The notes under the pieces are model-generated. The model was given only the letters and a program-made list of their open reading frames with translations, searched no databases and had not been told where the DNA came from. A DNA stretch of 64,000 nt from assembly GCA_028826165.1 (NCBI GenBank), contig JAPDFW010000114.1, forward strand, positions 124,001 to 188,000, given 5' to 3'. The position numbers were made by a program, and so were the translations under genes. The stretch is from Anaeramoeba ignava. Taxonomy: Eukaryota; Metamonada; Anaeramoebidae. Shown piece by piece: positions 47,401-58,462 of this stretch; position 1 is the first letter of the stretch, and each line of letters begins with the position of its first letter.

Positions 47401-49779
47401 CAATGAAGTCCGTTTACATCCTGAGCAAACAAAAGAGGAAGTTCGGGAGAAAAGAAGATGTTTTTGAATGCTGAATTTGAAGGAAATTGCTTGTTTTTTA
47501 ATAAAAGATTTAGGCATCCCAAACTATGAAGACCCTTTGATTTTGCTTGAAACTTTGACTCTGAATATGTCCATAGAAAGCAATTACCATCGATATCAAG
47601 AGATCCAATTAAAGGTAAATTACTGTGAGAGATTACTTTTATAATTTCGCTGGAATGACCAATTAAATTAGAACGTAGTGTGAGCCATGATGTTGGAGTT
47701 TGTAAAGAATGATGATCTTTTTTTTCGGTTCTTTTCTTTGGTATTTTCTTTTTCAATGCACTTTTTTGTGCTATCTTTTTCTTTTTCTTGTTTTTGTTTC
47801 TGTTCTTTTTATCATTATTATTATTATTATTGTTATTATTATTATTATCATTATTTTTTTCTTTTTCAGTGTTGAGATTTTCCTTAATTTGCCTTTTTTG
47901 TAAAGAAGGACTTTTTGCTGGTAAGTCAAATGAGACGAGCGGTTTTGTTTGTGAGTATTCAGAGATTCCTTTTCCATATTCAATTTCCCAAAAAGAAAAT
48001 TCAGTAAATGGATGATTTGGGGTATTTTCATTTTTTTTATAATAAGTAATTTGAGTGTAAAATTTCAAATGACTCGGCAACAATGTTTTACGATCACCAG
48101 ACCAAAAAAAAGGCCATGATTTGTAGCTATTTTGGGAGACAAACAAATAGGTGAGATTTGAAGAAGGAGTGAACATATTAATTGCTTGTGTAAATTTTGC
48201 AAACTCCTGAATTGTAGGTGTTTTTCTAGATTGTTCTGATAAACCTTTGATGATCCAAATGATAATTGTTCCTTGGGAATCGATACCGAGAATAAGATCG
48301 CGTGTTTTTTCTGAGGAGGATTTGATATAAAATTCTCTTGCTTGATTAATTTCTGAGGTTAATAAGTATTGGTGGCCATGAGGACCTTCTGCTTTGTTTT
48401 GAATAATTGATATTTTGAGATTATCCTGATTCTCGTGTGCTTCGTATTCCACAATAGAATTTTCCGAATCGGAAAGATTGCTTGTACTTCGAGTCATTTT
48501 ATCCTCGTTATATTCATCAAAACTGTTTGTGTGACTGTTTGTATTTGTGTTTGTATTTGAATTTGTATTTGTATTTGTGATATTGATATTTTTCATTGAT
48601 TTTTTGGGATTTTCATCTTTTTCGTCGTTGTTTGTATCCTGAGTGTCTTTATCAATTGCGGAAATGTTTAGTTCAAGTGGTTTTTGTGAAGGTAATGGTT
48701 TTGCATTTAGCCAACAAACTTGAATATTTGGTGAACGAACTAAAACATTGCAAACATAGAAGCAAAAAGGTTCACAAAAATTTGTTTCTGACCAAATTCG
48801 GACAATTCCGTCTTGGCATAGAGTTAGCAGAACTTGCTTTCTTGGTGTGTTTGTTGTTAAATGGTATCCTGTTCTCCATTGTGCACTTAATACTTTTGAT
48901 GGGTGTCTTAGATAGATGAAATTTAAGTCTTTTGAAGCTTTATATTTTTATAAATATTTTTATTATTTAAATATTTTTATTATTTAAATATTTTTATTAT
49001 TTAAATATTTTTATAAATATTTTTATAAATATTTTTATATTATTTAAATATTTTTATTATTTAAATATTTTTATAAATATTTTTATATTATTTTGTACAT
49101 TTTGATTGCCTAAACCAAACTTTGGCAAATGATTGATCTTTGCAAACAGTAAAAAATAATCTTTCATCAGGAGAAAATTGACAATCCAAAATGTCTGAAA
49201 ATACAGGAATTTCATAATATTTTTCAAATTCTTTCTTTGAATTCATTTTGAAAATTAATAATTTTTCAGAAGAAATTATAAAGTAGTTATCAAATTGAGA
49301 CCAAAACATTTTTTTGGCAATATAATCTAAAGAAGATAAAAAAGAAAATTGATAATCTTCATTTTCATAAAAAAGTTGGTAAAATTGAATATTAGAAGTT
49401 GTTCCAACAGCAAGCTAAACAAATATTTGAATATTTAAAGAAAAAAAAAAAAGAAAAAAAAATAAAGGAAAAAAACAATTTTGATTTAAATCAATTTAAT
49501 TTAATCTAAATATCTGAGAAGTAAGAAAAGAAAAAGAAGAAAGTTATTTACTAAATTGCTTAAGTTAGACCATGCAAGACAAACAGGTTGGGAATCCTTG
49601 ATATTAAATTGAGATATTGGATATAAACGGTGATTTACTGTATAAATGGTTGAATTGGAAAAATAACTGAAAATTAATTTGTTTGATATTTCTGTATGTT
49701 CAATTCTGTTTGTAGGAATTGGAGTTATATTTTGAGTTGGAGAAAGTATAAAAGATTGCTGAGTATTTTGATTATTCAT
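41454..49779 (-). CDS. DMXL: RAVE complex subunit Rav1 / DMXL (Rabconnectin-3) homologue
   Basis: Exons: 49779-49552, 49415-49099, then 48937 to 41454. N-terminal WD40 repeats (RHPSKVLSAQWRTG, LLTLCQDGIVRIWSET) are followed by the Rav1 core (RNIRALGCGYWVKSQQTLQ, NPEDCALFYLAMKK, QRWKTAALKNIYKLL). C-terminal WD repeats follow (SPFYVSSGLDGELLLLEF, ITLWDF). RAVE reassembles V1 with Vo of the V-ATPase and so controls vacuolar and endosomal acidity. Frame problems: TAA at 49382-49380 (exon 2) needs a one-base skip, and the exon 2/3 phase then fits. A repeat slip at about 46932-46945 (Asn-Ile-Glu-Lys array, TGA) and two slips in the Glu-Lys array at 44107-44215 also occur. Domains are complete on both sides, so a working gene is likely. 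Confidence 0.9.
44100..44215 (-). repeat. GAAAAA coding array (Glu-Lys) with indels
   Basis: On the sense strand GAAAAA units read Glu-Lys. One unit has six A (44207-44212) and two have four A (near 44134-44143), which moves the frame twice. The Glu-Lys-Asp-Asn-Gln reading that joins the next conserved region needs both slips resolved. Confidence 0.85.
46860..46955 (-). repeat. 12-bp coding array (Asn-Ile-Glu-Lys)
   Basis: Seven or more copies of a 12-bp unit encoding Asn-Ile-Glu-Lys. The first unit has five A where the others have seven, leaving TGA in frame. Skipping one base restores the array. Confidence 0.85.
48938..49098 (-). repeat. AT repeat intron in the Rav1/DMXL gene
   Basis: A 161-bp intron of AAATATTTTTATTATTT units, donor GTACAA and acceptor AAAG. 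No AG before the acceptor on the sense strand. Confidence 0.85.
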
Positions 49780-50118
49780 TTTTTTTTTTAATACAAATGT
49801 AAATAAGAATGAAAAAAAAAAAATGAAAAAAATTTTCTAATTAAAAAAAAAACTTATTTTCTTTTATTGAAAAAAAAAAATAACAAAATAAAAACGTTTT
49901 TAAAATTCCCAATTATAAAAAAAAAATATATTTTTAAACCAAAAAAAAAAACCGAATTTTTTGGTTTCGTAAATCAAACAACAATAAAAAAAAATAATCT
50001 AAAGATGAAAATAGATTCATCTAAAGATAAAAAAATAATCCAAAATATTTTTTTTTGGATTATTTTCTTTTTAAGAAATAAAACGTATATAAAAATATAA
50101 ATTTTGAATAAAGTAAAT
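49780..50118. other. AT-rich spacer between Rav1/DMXL and MARK-like kinase
   Basis: A/T tracts with no supported coding segment. It contains the Rav1/DMXL promoter region and the kinase 3' flank. Confidence 0.6.
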
Positions 50119-50248
50119 AATAGACGAGAATAAATTTGAAACAATAAATTTGTTTCTATCGTTAATTTTAAAGTTTTAATTTTAATAGACGAGAATAAAT
50201 TTGAAACAATAAATTTGTTTCTATCGTTAATTTTAAAGTTTTAATTTT
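50119..50248 (-). repeat. 65-bp direct duplication over the kinase stop codon
   Basis: Bases 50119-50183 and 50184-50248 are two near-identical 65-bp copies in tandem. The second copy contains the last codons of the kinase (Leu-Lys-Leu) and its TAA; the first is downstream and repeats the same tail. Confidence 0.92.
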
Positions 50249-53200
50249 GGTTGAATATTTTCCCAAATTTGTTTAAAAACCCAAAAGTCACCACGAACTC
50301 TTTTAAATTTAACAGCATAACAACGTTTAATTCCAATAATACGAACAATTTCAACTGCAAATTGAACATTTCCTGAAGTGCACATTAAATCAAAATTACT
50401 TTTTTGAACATAAATGAATCCAAGTTTTCGAAAAACTTTTCCACAACTTGATAAAATTCTTTTTGGTGATTTGAATGAAATTGTTGTTGCATCAAAAGTT
50501 CCTCGAATTTCTCTTGTTTCTTGTTGATCATTTAAGCAAATATCCATTTCTTGATCTTTTTGATTTTGGTTTTGATTTTGATTTTGATTTTGATTTTGAT
50601 TTTGATTTTGATTTTGATTTTCTTTTTCTTTTTCTTTTTCTTTTTCTTTTTCTTTTTCTTTTTCATCAATTTCTCGAACTTTTTGAGCACCTTCAATTTC
50701 ATTTGAGATTGTAACTGAGCGAGGTTTTCTTTCATCATTTTCAATAATATGTTTATCTATTGGGGGTTGTACAGAAACGAATTTTTCCGAAAGTTTTTTT
50801 GGTGTAGTAACTGTTGCTGATCTTGGTCTATAATTTTCTTGTTCTTGTTCTTGTTCTTGTTCTTTCTCAATATGATTGTGTTGGAAAAATTGATCAAGTT
50901 TTGTGGGATTTCCTCTTTTTCTTCTTTTTGGAGAAAGAATAATTGGTTTAATTTTATCATCAGGAAGATTTGTTAGATGAAGTGGGGTTATAGGAAGCAG
51001 ATTTTCTTTTTTGTTATTATTGTTATTGTTGTTATTGTTGCTATTATTGTTGTTATCGTAATAATTGTTATGCTTGTTATTGCGATTTGTGTTGGAAACG
51101 TTGCTTATTTTGGATTTGGTTGTATCTGCTGTAAATTTTGGGTTTTCATTGATGTGAATAAGCATTTGGAGTTCTTGATCATTACTTGGACTGTTAATCT
51201 GTTGATTTTTATTGTTTTTCATCTTTTCTTTGTTTTTCATTTCTTTTGGTTGCTTTTTGTTCTTCTTTCCTTTATTTCTGAATTTGGAAAAAAATCCTCT
51301 TTTTTGAGTTTTTTGTTGAATTTTCTCAGTTTTGCGTTTTTCTTCGAGAAATTTTTGTTTTTGCATTTTAAACAGGAAATATGTTGTTGTAATTTGATTG
51401 CATTTTCTTTTTTGGATCGATTTTTGAACAATTTTTGGATCGAAATTTAATTTTTCCATTTTTGAAAGAATTTCTTGATCAAATACAAATTGTTTTGGAT
51501 CAGGAGATATTTGACGAACAATTTTATTGGGAAATTCCATGTTTGTCCATTCATGATCGATGATTTCTTGCATAGTAAATCTTTCGTTTGGATTTTTCTT
51601 AAGGATATTTCTGATTAAATTTTGTGCTTGTGGAGAAACATGATCAGGCATTGTGAAATCAGAATTTATAATACGTTTACAAATTTGTCTTGGATCTGAA
51701 CCAGTAAATGGAAGAAATCCACAAAGGAGACAATATAAAACAACGCCGATAGACCATATGTCAGATTTTTTTGGATCGTAATCTTTTCCAAGGATAACTT
51801 CTGGTGATGAATATGAAGGTGAACCACAACTTGTTTTAGCAAGAAGGTTTGGGTTGATAAAAGTTGCAAAACCGAAATCAATGATTTTTAAATCCAAGTT
51901 ATTATCAAGAAGAAGATTTTCAGGTTTTATATCTCTATGAGCAATACCGATTCTATGACAAAAATCAACAGCTTGAAATTTGATTTTTTAATTTAATTTA
52001 GTTTGATTTGATTTAGATTTAATTTAGATTTGATTTGAATTGATTAGATTTAGATTTAGATTTGATTTGAATTGATTTGATTTAATTTAATTTAATTTGA
52101 TTTGATTTAATTTAATTTGATTTGATTTGATTTGATTTGATTTGATTTGAATTTAATTTGATTTGATTTGATTTGATTTGATTTGATTTGATTTGATTTG
52201 ATTTGATTTGATTTGATTTGATTTGATTTGAATTTTAGATTTGATTTGAATTGATTTAGATTTAAATTTTGATTTAATTTTATTTGATTTGATTTGAATT
52301 TAGATTTAATTTAATTTAATTTGATTTGATTTGAATTTAATTTGATTTGAATTTAATTTGATTTGAATTTGATTTGATTTAATTTGATTTGATTTAATTT
52401 GATTTGATTTGATTTTATTTGATTTGAATTTGATTTGATTTGATTTAATTTGATTTGATTTAATTTGATTTGATTTGATTTTATTTGATTTGAATTTGAT
52501 TTGATTTGATTTTATTTGATTTATATTTAGATTTGATTTGAATTGAATTGATTTAATTTGATTTAATTTGATTTAATTTGATTTAATTTGATTTGATTTG
52601 AATTGATTAGATTTGAATTGAATTGAATTTGAATTGATTTTTGATTTAATTTGATTTGAATTTGAATTGAATTGATTTTAATTTATTTTAATTAGATTTG
52701 ATTTGATTTAATTTGATTTGAATTTGATTTGATTTGATTTGATTTGATTTGATTTTATTTTATTTAATTTGATTTGATTTGATTTAATTTGATTTATATT
52801 TAGATTTGATTTGATTTAAATTTGATTTGATTTGATTTAATTTGATTTAATTTGATTTGATTTGATTTGATTTGATTTTATTTGATTTAATTTAATTTAA
52901 TTTGATTTGATTTTATTTGATTTAATTTGATTTAATTTAATTTAATTTAATTTGATTTGATTTGAATTGATTTGATTTGATTTTATTTGATTTAATTTAA
53001 TTTAATTTGATTTGATTTGAATTGATTAGATTTGAATTGAATTGAATTTGAATTGATTTTTGATTTAATTTGATTTGATTTGATTTGATTTTGATTTAAT
53101 TTTAATTTAATTTAAATTTAATTTTTTTAAATTTGATTTGATTTGATTTGATTTTATTTGATTTGATTTGATTTGATTTAATTTGATTTGATTTGATTTG

Positions 53201-54899
53201 ATTTGATTTTATTTTATTTAATTTGATTTTGATTTGATTTGATTTGATTTGATTTGATTTGATTTGATTTGATTTGATTTGATTTAATTTGATTTTATTT
53301 TATTTAATTTGATTTGATTTGATTTGATTTGATTTGATTTGATTTGATTTGATTTGATTTGATTTGATTTGGATTTGATTTAATTTGATTTGATTTAATT
53401 TGATTTAATTTGATTTAATTTAATTTAATTTAATTTAATTTGATTTGATTTTGATTTGATTTGATTTGATTTTATTTAATTTAATTTAATTTAATTTGAT
53501 TTAATTTTGATCAAATTTAAATTAAATTTAAAAATTTTGATTTAATTTAATTTGGATTTGATTTGATTTGATTTGATTTGAACCAATTTAAATTTAATTT
53601 AGATTTGATTTGAATTGATTTTTGATTTTAATTTAGTTTAATTTGATTTGATTTGATTTGATTTAATTTGAATTGATTTAATTTGATTTGATTTGAATTT
53701 GAATTGATTTAGATTTAATTGATTTGATTTGATTTGATTTGATTTGAATTGATTTGATTTGATTTGATTTGATTTGAATTGATTTGATTTGATTTGATTT
53801 GATTTGAATTGAATTTAGATTTAGATTTGATTTAGATTTAATTTTATTTGATTTATATTTAGATTTGATGATCTACCTGCAATTAGTTGTCTAAACAATT
53901 TTCTTACAAGTTCTTCTTTAACTTTTCCATGTGTTGCAATCAAATCAAATAATTCACCACCTGAAGCATATTCTGTAACTATAAAAATATAATTAGTATC
54001 TGCTAATACTTCATAAAGTTCAATAACATTTGGATGTTGAATTGTTTGTAAACTTTGTAGTTCTCTTTTTAATCTTTCTGTTGCTTTAGGATCTAAATTT
54101 ATTTTAATTTTATCAATAATTTTAATGGCAACCTATTAATTAAAAAAAAAAGAAAAAAAAAGGAAAAAAAAGGAAATTTTAATTGTGATCTTAAAATTAA
54201 ATTTTTTTTAAATTAAAATAATTAGATTTGATCATTTAACAATTTAACTTTAATTTTAATTCCAATTATTATTTTTATTATTATTTTTATTTTTATTTAA
54301 TCCAAAAAAAACAAATTAATAAAAAAAATTTTTGAAGAGGCAAAACTTTTTAATTAAAAAAAAAATTTTTTTCTTTTTGTTTTTTTTGTTCTTGTTCTTA
54401 TTATTTTATTCTTATTTAAAAAAAAAAAAAGGTTTAACACGTTGCTCCCTTTATTTATTTATTTATTTATTGGTTTATTTTATTTATTTATTTATTTATT
54501 TTTGTAGTTTTGATCTCATTTGATCCTTAAGTCAAATTGTTTTATTATTATTTAAATTATAAATAATAAAAAAAATCCAAAAAAAAAAAAACTAAACAAA
54601 AAGATAAAGGAATTATCAAATTAAAATTAAAAATAAAAATAAAAATAAAAATAAAAATAATTTAGCAAAAGAAACCAATAAATAAAAAATGATGTGTATT
54701 TTGCTCAATAAGAATAAATAATATTTAATTTAGATTAATTGTGATTTTAGTTATTTTTAAAATTAAATATAAAGAAATGGTTTACATATTGTTGTGTGAT
54801 TTTGTGAGTAGCTCTTTTAACTTTACTAAAACTTCCAGCTCCAATTGTTTTTCCAACTACATAATTACCAATTTCAATTTGTTTATTTTGAATTGACAT
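50233..54899 (-). CDS. MARK/PAR-1-like protein kinase with UBA and KA1 domains
   Basis: Exons: 54899-54786, 54132-53877 and 51971-50233; phases fit. The kinase domain has the glycine loop GAGSFSKV, VAIKIID, HRDIKPENLLL, DFGFA, the T-loop KTSCGSPSYSSPEV and DIWSIGVVLYCLLCGFLPF, so it should be active and LKB1-type activated. A UBA-like segment follows (FDQEILSKMEKLNFDP). A long Asn/Lys/Glu linker comes next, then a C-terminal KA1 domain (SCGKVFRKLGFIYVQKSNF, VEIVRIIGIKRCYAVKFKR) that binds acidic lipids. This order is that of MARK/PAR-1/KIN1 kinases of cell polarity and microtubule control. Introns split the kinase domain, the second being a 1.9-kb repeat. No frame break is seen. Confidence 0.93.
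51972..53876 (-). repeat. 1.9-kb TTTGA repeat intron in the kinase gene
   Basis: On the sense strand the intron is TCAAA units with TTAAA, CTAAATC and ATTCAAATC variants. It separates the Asp-Leu-Ile-Ala helix from Val-Asp-Phe-Cys-His-Arg. AG is nearly absent between donor GTAGAT and acceptor CAAG. Confidence 0.92.
54133..54785 (-). other. Intron 1 of the MARK-like kinase gene
   Basis: A 653-bp intron (donor GTAAAC, acceptor AATAG). It contains T/A tracts, AATAAA repeats and a TTTA tetranucleotide run, but no single dominant tandem unit and no coding signal. Confidence 0.75.
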
Positions 54900-56070
54900 T
54901 TTGAAACTAAGTTTAATTTAGATTAGAAATAATAATAATAAAAATAATAAAAATAAAAATAATAAAAATAAAAAGCGAAGAAAAAAATAAAAAATAAAAA
55001 ATAAAAAATAAATTAATTTATTTTTAATTAAGATGATCAAGATCAACAAAAAAAAAATTTTTTTTTTTAAATAAATAATAAATAAGAATAATAATTAAAA
55101 AATAAAAATATTAACTCAAATTGAAATTTCCAACTTATTTATATTTAATCCCTCTTTTTTTTGTTTTTTTTTAAATAAGGATCGTTTGAAAAATTTGTAA
55201 TTATTTAATTAATAAATTTCTAAAAGGATTATTTACTTGTTTTAATTTATTTAATTTTATTTTTTTTCCTGAATTTTTATTATTGTTTGATCATTAAATA
55301 GTTCTTGTTTATTTTTAGATTTTCTTTTTGCTATTTATATTTTATTATTTTTTATTATTTATTTTAATTAAATTTTTGTTTTGTTAGTTGAAAAATCTTA
55401 TTAAATAAGAAAATTAAAAAATAAAAGGAATTTTAATAATTTTAATAAGGAATTTATTTTGATCAAATTAATAATTTAATAAATAAAGACTTATTTAGTT
55501 TTATTTAATGTTTCTTTTAAAGGATTTATTATTAAAATTTAATTAAAAAATTTAATAAGAAAATGTCAAAAAAAAAAAAAAAGGAGAATTAATAAAAAAA
55601 TCAAAAAAGGAGAAAAAAATTTTTTTTTTTCTAATTACTAAATCTTTTATAAATTTTAGTAATTAATTAAAAAAAAAACGCAATTAAAACGCAATTAAAA
55701 CGTCAACTATAATTATTTTTGAATTGGATTCTTTTCCTTAATTTAAATTTTTGATTAATTTTTAATTTTAAATTTTGTTTATTTAAATTTTTAATTAAAA
55801 AAAATTTTTTTTTCTTTTTAAAATTCACAGTCATTAAATTTTTTATTTAAATATTATTTTAATTATATATAATTTTTTATTAAAATATAATTTTAATTTT
55901 GATCGAAAATTTTTTTTTTTTTTTTAATTTTTTTTTTTTAATTTTTTTTTTTTTTAATTTTTTCACTTTTTCCTTTTTTTTTTTATTTTTTGACCTTTAT
56001 TCCATTTTAAATTTCATTTTTCTTTTCTTTTTAAAAGAAAATATTTTTTTTAATATAATCAAGAATTAAA
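54900..56070. promoter_or_regulatory. Divergent intergenic region (kinase / transporter)
   Basis: A 1.2-kb gap between the start of the kinase gene (-) and the start of the first transporter gene (+). It is composed of A and T homopolymer tracts, AATAAAAATAA units and short unique patches. No conserved promoter motif can be named; promoter function is inferred from orientation. No gene is seen. Confidence 0.55.
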
Positions 56071-58218
56071 ATGACTGAAGGAGTTCCACCAAAATGGCAA
56101 CGAGTTACTTCAATTCCTGGAATGTTAACATTCGGAACAGCTACAGTAGTTATTGGTAAAGTTCTTTTTGATATGCCAGCAAAAGGAGAGAATGGTGATA
56201 GACATAAATTTGAAAAACCTTGGTAAATTTAAAACAAAAAATTAAAATAAAAATTTAAAATAAAATTAATTAAAAATTTAAATAAAAAATTTAAATAAAA
56301 AATTAAATAAAAAATTAAAATAAAAAATTTAAAATAAAAAAAAATTTTTTTTCTTTTTCTTTTTCTTTTTTTTTTTATTAAAGGTTTCAAGTTGAAGGAA
56401 TGTTTCTTGGAATGATGCTTTCACTTGTTGTTTATGAAATTCATAGACTTGCTACTAAATCTAAAAACAAAGCAGAATATACTCCTCTTGATATTAATCA
56501 ATCTGAACCTCAACAAAGCAAAAACACATGAAACATTGGAAATATTACTTTTATGTCTTTGCTCCTGCTATGTGTGATTTTGTTGCTACTGGATTAATGA
56601 ATATTGGTCTTCTTTGGAGTAAAAATTAAAATTCATTTTGAAATTAAAAATTAAAAATTAAAATTAAAATTAAAATTAAAATTAAAATTAAAATTCAAAT
56701 TAAAATTAAAATTAAAATTAAAATTAAATTAAAAATTAAAATTAAAATTAAAATTAAATTTAAAATTAAAATTAAAATTCAAAAATTAAAAATAAAATCA
56801 AAATTAAAATTAAAATTAAAAATTAAAATTAAAATTAAAATTAAAATTAAAATTAAAATTAATATCAAAATTAAAATTCATTTATGAAATTAAAATTAAA
56901 TTTAAAATTAAAATTAAAATTAATATCAAAATTCAAATTATTTAAATATTTAGTTCCCGCAAGTATTTGGCAAATGTTGAGAGGTTCAATGGTTGTTTTC
57001 TCAGCAATTTTCTCAGTTGTATTTTTAAAAAAAAAACTTTATTTATATAACTGGCTTGGTGTTTTGAGTGTTTGTATTGCACTTTTCATGGTTGGATATG
57101 CTTGCATCAAAGGAGATAGTGGACATTTTGTAAGAAATTTATTTTTAAATTATTTTGCTTGAAATGAATTAAAATGAATTCTCTTTTATAAAAAATAGGA
57201 TAAAAAAAAAGAAGCTATTGGAATTATTTTAGTTGTTGCTGCGTATGCTATTATTATTATTAATCATTTAATTATTTATTTATTTGAAATATCTTAAAAA
57301 ATATAATTTAAAAATCATTTTATTTTAACAGTCAGGTTATTCAAGCCTCACAAATTGTTATTGAAGAATTTTTACTGAAAGATATTAAAGTGTCACCATT
57401 ACTTATTGTTGGATTAGAAGGATTCTGGGGATTTATGGTTACAACAATTCTTTGCCTCCCGTATATTAATATAATTTAAAATTAAAATTAAATTTAAATT
57501 TAAAAACAAAATTAAAATTAATTTAAAATTAATTTAAAATTTAAAAATTAAATTTAAATTTAAAATTAAAATTAAAATTAAAATAAAAGAATCGTTTCCG
57601 TTCTTCCAGGAAGTGATGGAGATGGAGTTCATGAAAACACAAAAGATTCATTCATTATGATGGGAAATAGTGGAGCATTAACAGGATTGGTTATTGCATA
57701 CGTTCTTGCTATTTTGGGTTATAACATGTTCGGAATGTTTGGTAAATTATTTAATTTTGATTTTCCAAATTAAGTTTAAAATTAAATATATTTTTCTTTT
57801 CTTTTCTTTTCTTTTCTTTTCTTTTTTTGATTTAAATAAAAAGTTACATTCACATTCACTGCTGTTATTAGAACAATCCTTGAAGCAATGAGAACATTAT
57901 GTATTTGGATTGTTGATTTAATCATTTATTATGGAATTTCAGTATATTATGGTGAAAAATGGTCAAAATGGAGTTATCTCGAGGGTGTAAACAAATTATT
58001 TTAAAATTCAAAAATCAAATTTCAATCAAAATTTTTATTTTTATCTTTATTTTTATTTTTATTTTTATTTTTAAAAGGCTGGATTCATTTTGTTAGTTCT
58101 TGGTTTGTTCATCTATAATGAAGTTCTTCATTTACCCGGATTAAAATATCCAGTCAAAAAACAAAAAGAAGTTCAAGAAGACAAGAGCTTACTTGATGAT
58201 GATAAAAATTCTGATTAA
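56071..58218 (+). CDS. SLC35F6-like transporter, copy 1 (one frame break)
   Basis: Eight exons: 56071-56222, 56384-56618, 56954-57129, 57199-57242, 57332-57460, 57590-57741, 57844-57986 and 58078-58218. The protein is a drug/metabolite-superfamily (EamA-like) multispan membrane protein. SLC35F6-type motifs are IPASIWQMLRGSMVVFSAIF, NWLGVLSVCIALFMVG and SQIVIEEFLLKD. The family has lysosomal or mitochondrial-linked members; the substrate is unknown. In exon 2 the zero frame ends in TGA (56529-56531), while the conserved helix (HWKYYFYVFAPAMCDF) lies in the -1/+2 frame. One missing A in the A5 run at 56520 would cure it. Intron positions match copy 2 exactly. Confidence 0.88.
56619..56953 (+). 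repeat. AAAATTA repeat intron in SLC35F6-like copy 1
   Basis: Intron 2, made of TTAAAA hexamer-like units (AAAATTAAAATT), donor GTAAAA, acceptor TTTAG. The same position in copy 2 (59032-59357) carries a related but different array. Confidence 0.85.
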
Positions 58219-58462
58219 TTTCTCAATTTAATAAAATTACTCTTCTTTTTTAAACCGAATTCTTTCTTTTTTTTTCTTTCTTTCTTTCAATTTTTGCTTT
58301 TTTTTCCATTTTCTAATTTTTTCTTTTTTCTTTTTTCTTGCTAACTCAAAAATAATAGCTTTTTTGGAGTTTCAGGTTCTCCAAAATAAGATACAACAAA
58401 CAAATTTATTTTATTTTTAATTTCATTTTTCATTTTTCATTTTTCATTTTTAAAAAGAAAAA

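Noticed and set aside
51972..53876. TTTGA array as telomere, centromere or satellite
   Set aside because: It sits exactly between a donor and an acceptor inside a kinase domain, so it is an intron expansion.
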